Positions 7,041-14,451 are shown, counted from the stretch's first letter. The stretch is 17,482 bases of DNA from Minisyncoccota bacterium (GCA_025449795.1 JANWIQ010000040.1:1-17482), one strand, 5' to 3'. A program made the numbers and translations. The notes: generated by a model from the letters alone, not told the origin.

Positions 7041-8058
7041 GGGTAGTAGGGATGTTAGGTATTTTAGGGTTATTTTCTTGGATAGGGGGGTGTTCTTTTT
7101 CTCCTTTTCTTCTCTTCCACACAAAGTATCCCAATACTCCTGCAATTATGGCAAGAAGTATTACGATAGTGACTTTCCAAGGGAACACCCAAAAAGTGGT
7201 ACTGGCAAGAAGCGTAAGGTTGTCGCTTCTTCCATAATTTGCGGCAAATTTTGCAGTAAATGGTCCGACCATCCAGTGTTGCCCAAATACATTCACAAAA
7301 TCCCGTGCTGCTTGTGGAAAAATATTATGTGCTGAAAGTGGAAGTACCGCCAATTTTCTGCCAAAAATGTCATAGATTGTTATGGTACCAATTGGTTTGA
7401 TATGTAAATCGCCAAGATTTTTTACTTGGGTAAGTACATTCACTGGTCCATATTCATAAAAGCCATGTTCGGGCCTAAATGTACTTACCAATGCTTCTTC
7501 ATGAATTGGTCCGGTTATATCAATGGAAAAAAGCGTACCGATTTGTGTCTGTACCGCAGGTCCGCTACTTTTTGAGCCAAAAGAGGAAGTTGGCGTATAG
7601 ATGACCCCTGCATAGTGTCCGCCTGGCCGCGCATTTTTGGGTACTTGTACATAAAATGCAAGCATTTCTTTTTGTCCGGGATTTACCGTAAAGTTATCCG
7701 GCACTATTCCGATCCAGGATGCACCGGAATAGGGTTTTCCAAAGGTATCCTGCGGGACAAAATCTGGCGTCCCTTTTGTGTCTTCTACAATAAAATCTTG
7801 TGTGGAGGCAGTAAAGGTAAGTGGCTGGTTGCTGTCATTAATTACCTTCAGGACCCCTTCTGTTCTATCTCCTGGATTTAAGGTAAGGGGAAGGGATGGA
7901 GGGACAATGGTGATGGTGCGCTGCGCTTCCTGCCCATAGGCCCTAGCAGGAATACTACAAATACATACCAATGCCACAAATACTACAAATAACTCAATAC
8001 CATATGTTATTTTTTTATTGGTAGTATTTGATATTGGTAGTATTGGTATTATTTTCAT
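7027..8058 (-). CDS. DUF916/WxLIP-like membrane protein 2 (WxL-interacting protein family)
   Basis: 343 residues from ATG 8058, one base after the TGA of the upstream WxL-like gene; a start 28 codons further upstream would overlap that gene by 83 bp and is less likely. Signal peptide: ELFVVFVALVCICSI, with cleavage near PARA (40). Residues about 46-160 form a DUF916-like beta domain (PPSLPLTLNPGDRTEGVLKV, NFTVNPGQKEMLAFYVQVP, PGGHYAGVIY). About 165-285 is a second beta domain like the DUF3324 host-binding domain (FEYGPVNV-type and IYDIFGRKL segments). A span follows (VTIVILLAIIAGVLGYFVW), then a basic tail ending in minisatellite-encoded NNPKIPNIPTTPTAQ. In Firmicutes such proteins bind peptidoglycan and partner WxL proteins; the same pairing is inferred here from gene order. 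Confidence 0.75.
   Translation of the reverse strand: MKIIPILPISNTTNKKITYGIELFVVFVALVCICSIPARAYGQEAQRTITIVPPSLPLTLNPGDRTEGVLKVINDSNQPLTFTASTQDFIVEDTKGTPDFVPQDTFGKPYSGASWIGIVPDNFTVNPGQKEMLAFYVQVPKNARPGGHYAGVIYTPTSSFGSKSSGPAVQTQIGTLFSIDITGPIHEEALVSTFRPEHGFYEYGPVNVLTQVKNLGDLHIKPIGTITIYDIFGRKLAVLPLSAHNIFPQAARDFVNVFGQHWMVGPFTAKFAANYGRSDNLTLLASTTFWVFPWKVTIVILLAIIAGVLGYFVWKRRKGEKEHPPIQENNPKIPNIPTTPTAQ
7947..8055. repeat. Minisatellite forming the signal-peptide codons of the 8058 gene
   Basis: Units such as AATACTACAAAT and ACCAATACTACC recur with a period of about 9-10. The block 8013-8053 matches 11365-11405 at 40 of 41 bases. Here the whole tract is coding (minus strand: IPILPISNTTNKK and VCICSIPA). 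Confidence 0.85.
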
Positions 8059-8059
8059 A

Positions 8060-9514
8060 TCAGTTAAAAGTCGGTGTTGCGACATACGTAATGATACTGG
8101 TATACAGTCCTGCAGGGGTAGTTGCGGATGCGGTAATAGCATACATAACAGTCGTCACGATCGCATTTGCCGTACTTGTTCGGGACGCGAGCGTGACAGA
8201 CGTTGTGGGGGTAGGCCATGCAACTTTTGCATTGGCGCCTCCTCCAATCGTCCCTGAGCCCCATGTACCAGTACTTACGTCTGTGCCACAGGGATGAATG
8301 CCAAAAAGCTCTGTCCCTGCAGTCATAAATCCAGGAGTCGTGCTATCGGTAATATTGTAGTTATTCTGCGCATCATTCAAATGTCCAGAGGAGGTAGCAG
8401 TGAGGGAATAGCCGCCTTGTCCATTGGTAGATACGGTCAAATCCTGCGCTGCGATACTAATGCCCGTACTCACTGTCCCTAAATTCACAAAGGTCGCATT
8501 GGCGCCAATACCCGTATTGGTGGACTGGGAAGGACAGCCGCTTCCATGTCCGCTATTCACATTCGTTGCATCGGCAATACCGGTTATTTGAAAGGTGAGT
8601 GTCGGGTCGATATTTGCTTCTACTTGCACTGATTCTATGACGCCAACTGCTGCGGTGCCGCTATCCAGCGTGACACTGTTATTGTCCTGCGTTTGGACTT
8701 TAATTTTTGGCGTATCAGCCTGCGTTGTTGCTGCACCTTGGCCGGATTGGGAATTATTTGCGAGCTTCATGGGATTAATTGCGGTTGGGACTTGGTTGCT
8801 TGCCGCACACGTTGCAGCAGCACCCGAGGAACAGCCAATAAGGATGGTTACGGTAACACCCGATGCGACAGAGGCAGTTGCAATAGTACAGGTAATGGTT
8901 GGGGTTCCGCTTGCGCCGGTACCCGTAATGGCAAAATTACAGGTAGAAGTGCCGGATGAAAAATTTGCTTTAATATTTGTGGTGGCAGTAAATCCGCCCA
9001 ACTGAAAAGCAGAGGCAGATGGCGAAGCAGGATTGGTGTCGTTGGCAGTCATAGCTGGAAAGGTAATCACGATTTTTCCACTTACCGGAATAACAGCAAC
9101 AGGCTTAAAAGAAATGGTATGCACTGCAGTAATTGGGACAACCAATGCATCTCCTTGATGGCGGACATGCGTCGTTGTATTGGTGAAGTACACAATCCGT
9201 TTTCCCGATGATGGGGTTGCTGCAGCAGACATAGAAGCCACAATCAGGCCGGTATCTGCGGTCCCTGTTTCACCACCAACTGGGTCTGCATACGCGGTAG
9301 CACTGTCGCCCTCAAGAAAGACGGCATTATTGTCAAAAATCGTTGCCTGGCCGGCGGATGCAGCAGCATCCGCACCAAGTGGCGTTGCAGCAGAAGGACG
9401 AGAGGTGCTGATGGTGTCAGCGAGTCCATTCAAGCTTGCAGCAAAAGACTGTTTTGTACAGAAAAGGAGTGCTCCAAATAAAATAAGACTGCAAATAAAT
9501 GCATTTCTTTTCAT
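8060..9514 (-). CDS. Secreted WxL-like surface protein 2
   Basis: 484 residues. It has a classical signal peptide (ICSLILFGALLFCTKQSFA, cleavage after about 25). The mature protein is Ala/Thr/Ser/Gly rich with few charges. The C-terminal part has NVNSGHGSGCPS, ISIAAQDLTVSTNGQGGYSL, and ends in PAGLYTSIITYVATPTFN. That ending nearly matches the end of the 10604 gene (ASGLYTNVITYIATPTF) and resembles the last strands of WxL cell-surface domains. It contains several Cys residues (TSTCNF, CTIATA, GCSSGAAATC, GCPS, HPCG) that may form disulfides. No anchor is present, so attachment is probably non-covalent. It sits directly upstream of a DUF916-like gene, as WxL genes do. WxL membership is by pattern and context; the Trp-x-Leu motif itself is not clear. 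Confidence 0.7.
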   Translation of the reverse strand: MKRNAFICSLILFGALLFCTKQSFAASLNGLADTISTSRPSAATPLGADAAASAGQATIFDNNAVFLEGDSATAYADPVGGETGTADTGLIVASMSAAATPSSGKRIVYFTNTTTHVRHQGDALVVPITAVHTISFKPVAVIPVSGKIVITFPAMTANDTNPASPSASAFQLGGFTATTNIKANFSSGTSTCNFAITGTGASGTPTITCTIATASVASGVTVTILIGCSSGAAATCAASNQVPTAINPMKLANNSQSGQGAATTQADTPKIKVQTQDNNSVTLDSGTAAVGVIESVQVEANIDPTLTFQITGIADATNVNSGHGSGCPSQSTNTGIGANATFVNLGTVSTGISIAAQDLTVSTNGQGGYSLTATSSGHLNDAQNNYNITDSTTPGFMTAGTELFGIHPCGTDVSTGTWGSGTIGGGANAKVAWPTPTTSVTLASRTSTANAIVTTVMYAITASATTPAGLYTSIITYVATPTFN

Positions 9515-9519
9515 ATACC

Positions 9520-9550
9520 ATTATATGGGCAAAAGAAGAGATTTTGTCAA
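9520..9550 (-). promoter_or_regulatory. Consensus promoter for the second WxL pair
   Basis: On the minus strand TTGACA (9550-9545) and TATAAT (9525-9520) are separated by 19 bp. Both hexamers are perfect; the spacer is long. The -35 overlaps the TGA stop of the upstream gene (9549-9547). Transcription would start at about 9513-9514, on the start codon itself. Confidence 0.55.
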
Positions 9551-10587
9551 TGAGCTAACCGTTGTTTTACCCGATAGACAACGATTGTTACCAGGATAAT
9601 TCCTAGGATACTCCCAATAAGTATTTGGATAGGCAGGGCAAAGAAGTAAATTGTTTGTCGATACAACGGTCCTTCACCGGAAAGGGCAAGCGTAAGAGTA
9701 GCAGAGTATGGTCCCAGCAAAAATTTTTCCGGCCAGATAACTATGGGATGAGTACCTAGTTCGTCCAGAGAACGATCAGCCTTTGGCTGAGACGATTGAG
9801 ACTGGTCGTCGGGGAGATACCTACTTGTACCCGCAAGGATAATAGTATCTTGACGAAGATTTACCTTTCCAATTATTTGCCCGTACATATTTTTTACAAT
9901 AATTGTTCCTTGGGGAGTAATAAAATGTTTACTGGTATTGAGGACCAAAAGCGTGAAGGGGACTGGTCCACTATCCAGAAATAGGGGTACAGAAAATTGT
10001 TGGATATATCCACGAGTCACATCTCTGGGACCAATGGAGAGCAGGACATTTGTGCTTACTCCGCCGGCAACGGCAGTGCCTGTTTGATGATCTGTTGCTA
10101 TAGCTTTTGATATGAATATAATAGAAAAGTAATAGTCTCCCGGTGGTTCTCCGGAGGGCAAATGAATGCGCAGCTCGATATTCTTTTTTTGGTGGGGGGC
10201 AAGAGTAAGATGGTTGGTATTTTGCGTACCGTCAAAAAGCGACATTTTTTGAAAAATAAGCGGATCATCGCCGACCCGTTGTCCAGGAGCAAGATACTGC
10301 GGTTGTCCATTGTTGTTCGTATTTTGGGTAAATGGCCTGACGCCAATTTGTACGTCCACTGGTGTATCACTTTCATTGGTAAGGGTCATCGGGCTTTGGA
10401 TATCTGCCGGAGCTTTTGCTTGAATTTGGATAATAGGGGGATAGATTCCCAACGAAATGCCTTCAGCATGCGCTTGGCAAGGATAAAGGATAAGCGATAA
10501 AGGATAAAGAAGAATAAAGAAAAGTATTCCACAGTAGATTTTTTTGTTGTTATACATAACTTTTTCCATATTTAATTTATCATTCAT
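9547..10587 (-). CDS. DUF916/WxLIP-like membrane protein 1 (WxL-interacting protein family)
   Basis: 346 residues. The signal peptide (ILFFILLYPLSLILYPC) has cleavage near AHA (42). A DUF916-like domain spans about 44-165 (ISLGIYPPIIQIQAKAPADI, LTLAPHQKKNIELRIHLP, PPGDYYFSIIFI). A second beta domain, about 170-300, has the same order as the 7027 protein (VPFTLLVLNTSKHF, GTIIVKNMYGQIIGKVNL, IWPEKFLLGPYSATLTL). A membrane span (ALPIQILIGSILGIILVTIVV) and a short basic tail close it. The two proteins are clear paralogues by layout. The start at 10587 has AAGGA six bases upstream, provided by a GGATAAAGGATCAAGG repeat; Met 11 is an alternative. Role inferred: membrane-held, peptidoglycan-binding partner of the WxL-like protein encoded 16 bp upstream. 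Confidence 0.75.
   Translation of the reverse strand: MNDKLNMEKVMYNNKKIYCGILFFILLYPLSLILYPCQAHAEGISLGIYPPIIQIQAKAPADIQSPMTLTNESDTPVDVQIGVRPFTQNTNNNGQPQYLAPGQRVGDDPLIFQKMSLFDGTQNTNHLTLAPHQKKNIELRIHLPSGEPPGDYYFSIIFISKAIATDHQTGTAVAGGVSTNVLLSIGPRDVTRGYIQQFSVPLFLDSGPVPFTLLVLNTSKHFITPQGTIIVKNMYGQIIGKVNLRQDTIILAGTSRYLPDDQSQSSQPKADRSLDELGTHPIVIWPEKFLLGPYSATLTLALSGEGPLYRQTIYFFALPIQILIGSILGIILVTIVVYRVKQRLAH
10478..10511. repeat. GGATAAAGGATAAG minisatellite in signal-peptide codons
   Basis: Repeated GGATAA(A) units, which on the minus strand encode LYPLSLILYPC in the hydrophobic core of the signal peptide of the 9547 gene. The same unit recurs at 10588-10606. Confidence 0.7.
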
Positions 10588-10606
10588 CCTTGATCCTTTA
10601 TCCTTA
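10588..10606 (-). promoter_or_regulatory. Repeat-derived Shine-Dalgarno between WxL 1 and WxLIP 1
   Basis: On the minus strand the junction reads AAGGATAAAGGATCAAGG directly before ATG 10587. AAGGA at 10598-10594 is six bases from the start. The same unit covers the TAA of the upstream gene, so a minisatellite supplies both the stop region and the ribosome site. Confidence 0.5.
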
Positions 10607-11386
10607 AAAGGTAGGAGTTGCTATATACGTAATCACATTGGTGTATAAGCCACTTGCTTGGGTCGCGGAAACATTGAGCCGGTAGGTAATTTGTACGGTT
10701 TGGTTGGTGCCCACATTTGCGTTGGACATAACCGTTGTGGCACTGGGGGATGCACTAAAGGGCCGAAAATATGTGCCATTGGTAAAATCCGCCGGACACT
10801 CTGACCCCGATACATTTGTACAGTTGTACCCAAATCCGTAGGTTGTGGACGTGCCATCGCCATTGAGTACCCAGGCTGTCGCGTTGGTTGTTGTACAGAG
10901 TCCATTATCGCAGGTCGTATCGGGAATTGTTGCGCCGCTTGTTTGGTCGTGCATGCTGGATGCTTCCATCGCCGTAACAATATACCCGTATGCAGAGGAA
11001 TTGGTTACCACAAGATTGCTGCTGCGGTTTACGGGTGTACTGGCAGTAAGTGTGCCGAAATTTACCGCGGGATTGACGATTTTAAAAACAAAAGGATTAG
11101 GCCTCACATACTGGAATCCTGCTTTTACCTGATAATTGACCCCATTAAGACTATACAGTCCAACACCTGTTTCTCCTGAGGTGATGCTGAGCTTGTTTGA
11201 CGGGCCAGAGGTATTGCCGGCAATGCTATTTAAATTGCCCATATCAATAATGTAGAGGCCATTACTCATGGTCAAAGCAGCAGCGGGTACCGCTGCAATA
11301 CTACAAATACTACAAATAAGTACCAATACATGCCAATATTTCAATAAAAATGAGAACGCTATTCTTTTATTGGTAGTATTTGACAT
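10604..11386 (-). CDS. Secreted WxL-like surface protein 1
   Basis: 260 residues. The signal peptide (YWHVLVLICSICSIAAVPAAA) has cleavage near residue 37. The mature protein is a beta-rich, low-charge domain: VKAGFQYVRPNPFVFKI, NFGTLTASTPVNRSSNLVV, AYGYIVTAMEASSM, a Cys pair in TTCDNGLCTT, another in YNCTNVSGSEC, and the ending ASGLYTNVITYIATPTF. The ending nearly matches that of the 8060 protein. The segment 'fixed by TL/VT, short strand, GYxVTA' resembles WxL-type domains of Gram-positive cell-surface proteins. It starts 14 bp after the polytopic membrane gene and ends 16 bp before a DUF916-like gene, so it is probably co-transcribed. WxL assignment is by pattern and gene order. Confidence 0.7.
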   Translation of the reverse strand: MSNTTNKRIAFSFLLKYWHVLVLICSICSIAAVPAAALTMSNGLYIIDMGNLNSIAGNTSGPSNKLSITSGETGVGLYSLNGVNYQVKAGFQYVRPNPFVFKIVNPAVNFGTLTASTPVNRSSNLVVTNSSAYGYIVTAMEASSMHDQTSGATIPDTTCDNGLCTTTNATAWVLNGDGTSTTYGFGYNCTNVSGSECPADFTNGTYFRPFSASPSATTVMSNANVGTNQTVQITYRLNVSATQASGLYTNVITYIATPTF

Positions 11387-11405
11387 TGGTAGTATTGGTA
11401 TTATT
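11300..11405. repeat. Minisatellite across a gene junction and signal-peptide codons
   Basis: AATACTACAAATACTACAAAT (11303-11323) lies in signal-peptide codons (ICSICSI on the minus strand), and a second block, 11365-11405, spans the stop of the 11401 gene, the 14-bp spacer, and the start plus first codons of the 11386 gene (MSNTTNK). The second block matches 8013-8053 at 40 of 41 bases. In that copy the codon aligned with this ATG is ATA. Confidence 0.85.
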
Positions 11406-12033
11406 CCTTCGTCTCTTGGCGAAGGTCTTCGCTTTCTTCCAGTATCTCATCCAATTTCTCTACGGATTCAGGTGTAAGGTCTCCTTTTTCTTCTTTGAGC
11501 ACTGCTTCCACGTCTTTACTTATCGTGTCTGCAGCATCTTTTTCCCGCTCCGTTATGTCGTCGAGTGCCTGCTCCTCTTTATCCCTATCCCGATATTCCT
11601 GGCCAAAGAAAAATGCCAGAGGGGAAATAAGCAAGAGTGAGCCAAGCTTGATATAGCTTTCCAGAGAACCGTTTTTCAGTGCTTCCGGGAGAAAAATAAG
11701 CACTGCGCCAATGGTAAAAAGAAATACGGTTGCAGGTTCAAAAATAAAAGTAATACCAAAGCCAAGAAAGTACAAAAGAAAATAGAGCGGGGAATAGATA
11801 TTACCTGTGGTATAGATAAGGAGAAATATAGCCGTGTTGAGAATAAAAATATCTGCTACACCGCCAAAATTCCCATCTTTGAATTTTTTTCTTCGGATAA
11901 AAGAGAGAAGCAAGTAGACAACAACCAACAGGGCAACAGCCTGGATAGTATAGATGTCTAGTCCTGTCTGCTCCCAGACAAAAACAACGCCAAAAGAAAT
12001 GGCAAGGACAAGCCCGTGCGTCAAAAGCTTCAT
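11401..12033 (-). CDS. Polytopic membrane protein with acidic coiled-coil-like tail, first gene of the WxL cluster
   Basis: 210 residues. About six hydrophobic segments lie between residues 7 and 145 (LVLAISFGVVFVW, IQAVALLVVVYLLLSFI, ADIFILNTAIFLLIY, YFLLYFLGFGITFIF, TVFLFTIGAVLIFL, LGSLLLISPLAFFF). Then comes a highly charged tail, 150-210 (EYRDRDKEEQALDDITERE ... EKLDEILEESEDLRQ), that should form helices, possibly a coiled coil, in the cytoplasm. There is no kinase, transporter or enzyme motif that I can identify; the layout recalls membrane sensor modules without an output domain. It is the promoter-proximal gene of the cluster. I do not recognise the family. Confidence 0.7.
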   Translation of the reverse strand: MKLLTHGLVLAISFGVVFVWEQTGLDIYTIQAVALLVVVYLLLSFIRRKKFKDGNFGGVADIFILNTAIFLLIYTTGNIYSPLYFLLYFLGFGITFIFEPATVFLFTIGAVLIFLPEALKNGSLESYIKLGSLLLISPLAFFFGQEYRDRDKEEQALDDITEREKDAADTISKDVEAVLKEEKGDLTPESVEKLDEILEESEDLRQETKE

Positions 12034-12039
12034 ATATTC

Positions 12040-12068
12040 ATAGTACTCATTTTTCTTATTGTATTCAA
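12040..12068 (-). promoter_or_regulatory. Promoter of the five-gene WxL cluster
   Basis: On the minus strand TTGAAT (12068-12063), a 17-bp spacer, then TACTAT (12045-12040). The expected transcription start, about 12033, is the A of the start codon, so the first gene would be translated from a leaderless mRNA. Confidence 0.5.
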
Positions 12069-12091
12069 GCAGGTCCTATGATAATATATCC

Positions 12092-12097
12092 TATAAT
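12092..12097 (+). promoter_or_regulatory. -10 box of the 12121 gene
   Basis: A perfect TATAAT 24 bases before ATG 12121. No clear -35 is seen. It faces away from the WxL-cluster promoter in the same 87-bp divergent spacer. Confidence 0.4.
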
Positions 12098-12120
12098 TAT
12101 TTTGGGCACACATTTCTACT

Positions 12121-12798
12121 ATGACTAAAGAGAGAGGATATAGGGAAATACCTGATATACACGATTCAAGAACACTAGCTGCATTTCAAAGGGCTGCAGA
12201 AGTTTTGATGATTGCACCTCCTGGTTTTCCTCCCACACGTGAGCAAATGACAGCAGTAAGAAATTGGATAGTAGCGCAATACGAGGGAAATACAGAATCA
12301 AGAATACCACAGAGTTTTCCGGCGATTGCAAGGGCGCTAGATCATGTTGTGGGGCATTTATGGGTGGCTACACAAATTCCTCCGGATCGTCGAAGAGACA
12401 AATCTGCAGCTACAAGACTTCACTTAGCACAAAATGTATGGGGTCTTCCAGAAGCACGTGCAAGGCGAACAGCTCGCATACATACACCAGAACATGACCT
12501 GGCAAGAAGTACGCGTGCAAAAAAAATGGTTGCATGTGGAAAATTATTCCCACCAGAAGCAAGAAATAGGGCAATTGCTACGCGAAGAAGAAAGGCACAA
12601 GCTCGGCGACGTGCAGCATTTGGTCCAGACAACGAAAAATTACGCACATTCATCAAGGAAGGATGTTCTATTAGCGAAATTGCTAGAAAAACAGGGCTTT
12701 CTTATCCCACAGTCCGCAACGCGATAAAGAGTGAATTCCCAGAAACTTTTCCACGTAGCAGGGGAAGAAGGGCTGTGTCAAGAGAGTTTCAGAAGTAA
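12121..12798 (+). CDS. Basic helix-turn-helix DNA-binding protein
   Basis: 225 residues. Residues 182-203 (CSISEIARKTGLSYPTVRNA) are a clear helix-turn-helix of the resolvase/homeodomain-like kind. Residues about 112-168 are very Arg/Lys rich (ARARRTARI, TRRRKAQARRRAAF), consistent with nucleic-acid binding. The N-terminal 100 residues, including SFPAIARALDHVVGHLWV, which could be a second degenerate helix-turn-helix, match nothing I recognise. No catalytic motif is visible. It is divergent from the WxL cluster across an 87-bp spacer, so a role as its regulator is possible but unproven. No Shine-Dalgarno is seen. Confidence 0.65.
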   Translation: MTKERGYREIPDIHDSRTLAAFQRAAEVLMIAPPGFPPTREQMTAVRNWIVAQYEGNTESRIPQSFPAIARALDHVVGHLWVATQIPPDRRRDKSAATRLHLAQNVWGLPEARARRTARIHTPEHDLARSTRAKKMVACGKLFPPEARNRAIATRRRKAQARRRAAFGPDNEKLRTFIKEGCSISEIARKTGLSYPTVRNAIKSEFPETFPRSRGRRAVSREFQK

Positions 12799-12961
12799 GA
12801 AACCACGAGATGAAAATAAGAGGAGATGTGATTATGTTTGCAAAAGAACATGATATTTCCATAACCATATCATAATACTCATTCTCTACATCAGAAAATA
12901 TCACGAATGAAAGTATAAAAATTTGTATAATAGGGGATATAGTACTAGAATAGTAGCGCGG

Positions 12962-12982
12962 TTCATAGTTCGTGATTCATAG
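12962..12982. repeat. TTCATAG short direct repeat in spacer
   Basis: TTCATAG, TTCGTGA, TTCATAG in tandem within the 251-bp spacer 12799-13049. The spacer otherwise holds only a plus-strand TATAAT (12926-12931) with no gene behind it. Confidence 0.4.
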
Positions 12983-13049
12983 TATAGCCACGAAATTAGC
13001 AAACGTACCCCATAAAGTGCTAATACTTTTTTCACAGAGGTTTATATTG

Positions 13050-13757
13050 TTATTGCAGTATTTCTATGTCACTTGACTTACTAATTGTGAGAATGTTCTT
13101 GGCTGCATCAAAACCTCCTGTTATCAAGACCCGTAGTCCTAGATACGCGTGTAAATTCACTGTCGAGCTTTGTAAGTAGGTAATTGATCCACTTTTTGAT
13201 ACCAGAATGTAATGGAGTACACTTCCGTAATTACTTCCTTGGCTACTATTATTTCCTGAGCTTGTCGAAGGAGTAATAGTAGATTGTGTTTGAGAGGATC
13301 CTGAACCATCTTGCCCTTCGATTGCGCTCAGGGAAGGAAACGGAGTTAGTGTTGGCGTTACAACTGGCAATTGATACGTCGCTTTTATTGTCCCCGCCTT
13401 AGACATACTTATGGGTACTATGGTAGTAATATGCTGCTTTGTAGAAGGACGAGGAGTGGTAGCTAGGAATTTCTGTTCGACAGTCTTGCCAAATTGAAAA
13501 GCAGTGGTTATGCCGCCTCCAAAAACTGCCATAACACCCATAAGAGAAACAAGCGCCACAATCGGAGTAATTTTTATGGTAAATGTGGTGGAGAAAAGTG
13601 TTTGCTTGTGAGTGAGAAAATTTTTCATCTTACGAATCGTTGCAACAATAGGATGATTAATAGAAATACTCACGATTGGCGCAGGCCTTCTGGGTATATA
13701 CGGATTGCCAATATCGATATTTGGTGCAGGATTTGACGAATTTGTTTGGGCAGCCAT
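13050..13757 (-). CDS. Single-span membrane protein with Ser/Thr-rich linker and small C-terminal beta domain
   Basis: 235 residues from ATG 13757 (MAAQTNSSN); a TTG start 16 codons upstream is possible but less likely. The cytoplasmic N-terminus is Pro/Ile rich. A membrane span follows at about 65-88 (ITPIVALVSLMGVMAVFGGG). Then a long Pro/Thr/Ser/Gly linker (about 100-180), and a compact C-terminal domain of about 54 residues (LHYILVSKSGSITYL, GLRVLITGGFDAAKNILTIS, DIEIL) that looks like a small beta-barrel or OB-like fold. Type II topology is likely, with the beta domain outside. The linker contains two CCTTCGA/CTCAGG-type repeats translated as TPSTSSG and SAIEGQ. I do not recognise a named family. 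Confidence 0.7.
   Translation of the reverse strand: MAAQTNSSNPAPNIDIGNPYIPRRPAPIVSISINHPIVATIRKMKNFLTHKQTLFSTTFTIKITPIVALVSLMGVMAVFGGGITTAFQFGKTVEQKFLATTPRPSTKQHITTIVPISMSKAGTIKATYQLPVVTPTLTPFPSLSAIEGQDGSGSSQTQSTITPSTSSGNNSSQGSNYGSVLHYILVSKSGSITYLQSSTVNLHAYLGLRVLITGGFDAAKNILTISKSSDIEILQ
13254..13272. repeat. TCCTGAGCTTGTCGAAGGA element in CDS
   Basis: One of four variants of the same short repeat (CCTGAG...TCGAAGG) in this window. Read on the minus strand it gives codons for PSTSSG in the linker of the 13050 gene. Confidence 0.7.
13314..13333. repeat. CCCTTCGATTGCGCTCAGGG element in CDS
   Basis: The same family as 13254-13272 but in the opposite orientation. It encodes SLSAIEG on the minus strand in the same linker. 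Confidence 0.65.
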
Positions 13758-13810
13758 ATTTTGAGTATGAGAAAAGAAAGAGAATTTGTAAATAGGGAAT
13801 ACCAAAATTC

Positions 13811-13838
13811 TTACAAATTTTTTACCAAATTTTATACA
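13811..13838 (+). promoter_or_regulatory. Possible promoter of the winged-helix gene
   Basis: TTACAA (13811-13816), a 16-bp spacer, then TATACA (13833-13838). The start would be near 13845, 16 bases before GTG 13861. Confidence 0.35.
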
Positions 13839-13860
13839 TTTCTAGATAGCATATATTCTT

Positions 13861-14448
13861 GTGAGAGAAAAAAGAGTCGACGTGCTAGCAGAACTAGAAA
13901 TCTATGCCACTGAATTAGGGAGACAGGTACGTCGCAGTGACAGTGTAAAAGTAATAACTGCTTCAAATCTTGAGCCAGGCAGAGATTCCCTTGATATGTA
14001 TACCCTTGTAGAAAAAGTGCGAAGAACTATTAGAGAAATTCGTATAAGTAGAAGAGACGCAGGTCTTCCTCAAGCTATTCATGTGCCAGAGGTTCCTACA
14101 GAAGAGATGTATCACCATTCGGTTTTCGATTTCTATTCTCAGTCAAGAAATGTGGTCGTGGGTGGAAAATCCACAAAGCTCACGCCAAATGAGGCAAAGA
14201 TTTTGCAATTGTTAGCAGTAAATGAAAACACCGTTGTCACCTACCGGATGATAGGAGAAGACGTTTTTAACGAAGATGGATGGGAAACAGGTAAGCGAAT
14301 AAAAATTCATATGAACCATCTCCGGAAGAAATTGTTACAGGATGCATCGAAAAATTCATTTCTACAAGGCGTTTCAAGTACAGGATATATTTTGTATAAT
14401 CCTGCATCTCCTTCTTTTGAGGCAGTAAGAGCTAGCCTTTTTCCATAA
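13861..14448 (+). CDS. OmpR/PhoB-type winged-helix DNA-binding protein without receiver domain
   Basis: 195 residues with a GTG start. Residues 98-180 form the winged-helix effector domain: STKLTPNEAKILQLLAVNEN (strand, then helix 1), TVVTYRMIGEDVF (helix 2), GKRIKIHMNHLRKKLLQ (recognition helix), and the wing hairpin FLQGVSSTGYIL. The N-terminal 95 residues are mostly charged helix (LVEKVRRTIREIRISRRD). They lack the Asp/Lys phosphoacceptor pattern of a receiver, so control is not by a standard histidine kinase. It is probably a transcription regulator of unknown target. It is divergent from the 13050 gene and convergent with the inhibitor gene, whose stop is 3 bp away. Upstream in-frame starts are not evident. 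Confidence 0.8.
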   Translation: MREKRVDVLAELEIYATELGRQVRRSDSVKVITASNLEPGRDSLDMYTLVEKVRRTIREIRISRRDAGLPQAIHVPEVPTEEMYHHSVFDFYSQSRNVVVGGKSTKLTPNEAKILQLLAVNENTVVTYRMIGEDVFNEDGWETGKRIKIHMNHLRKKLLQDASKNSFLQGVSSTGYILYNPASPSFEAVRASLFP

Positions 14449-14451
14449 GGA

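Noticed and set aside
7947..8055. CRISPR array
   Set aside because: The units are about 9-10 bases, imperfect, directly adjacent and coding. There are no spacers of uniform length and no cas genes.
8060..8142. Longer start for the second DUF916-like gene at 8142
   Set aside because: It would overlap the WxL-like gene by 83 bp and place a non-signal stretch before the signal peptide. ATG 8058, one base after the stop, fits better.
9765..9815. Another palindromic insert in the 9547 gene
   Set aside because: CGATCAGCC and GGCTGAGACG form an imperfect inverted repeat in a low-complexity part (DDQSQSSQPKADRS), but it lacks the ends of the other elements and no second copy is seen.
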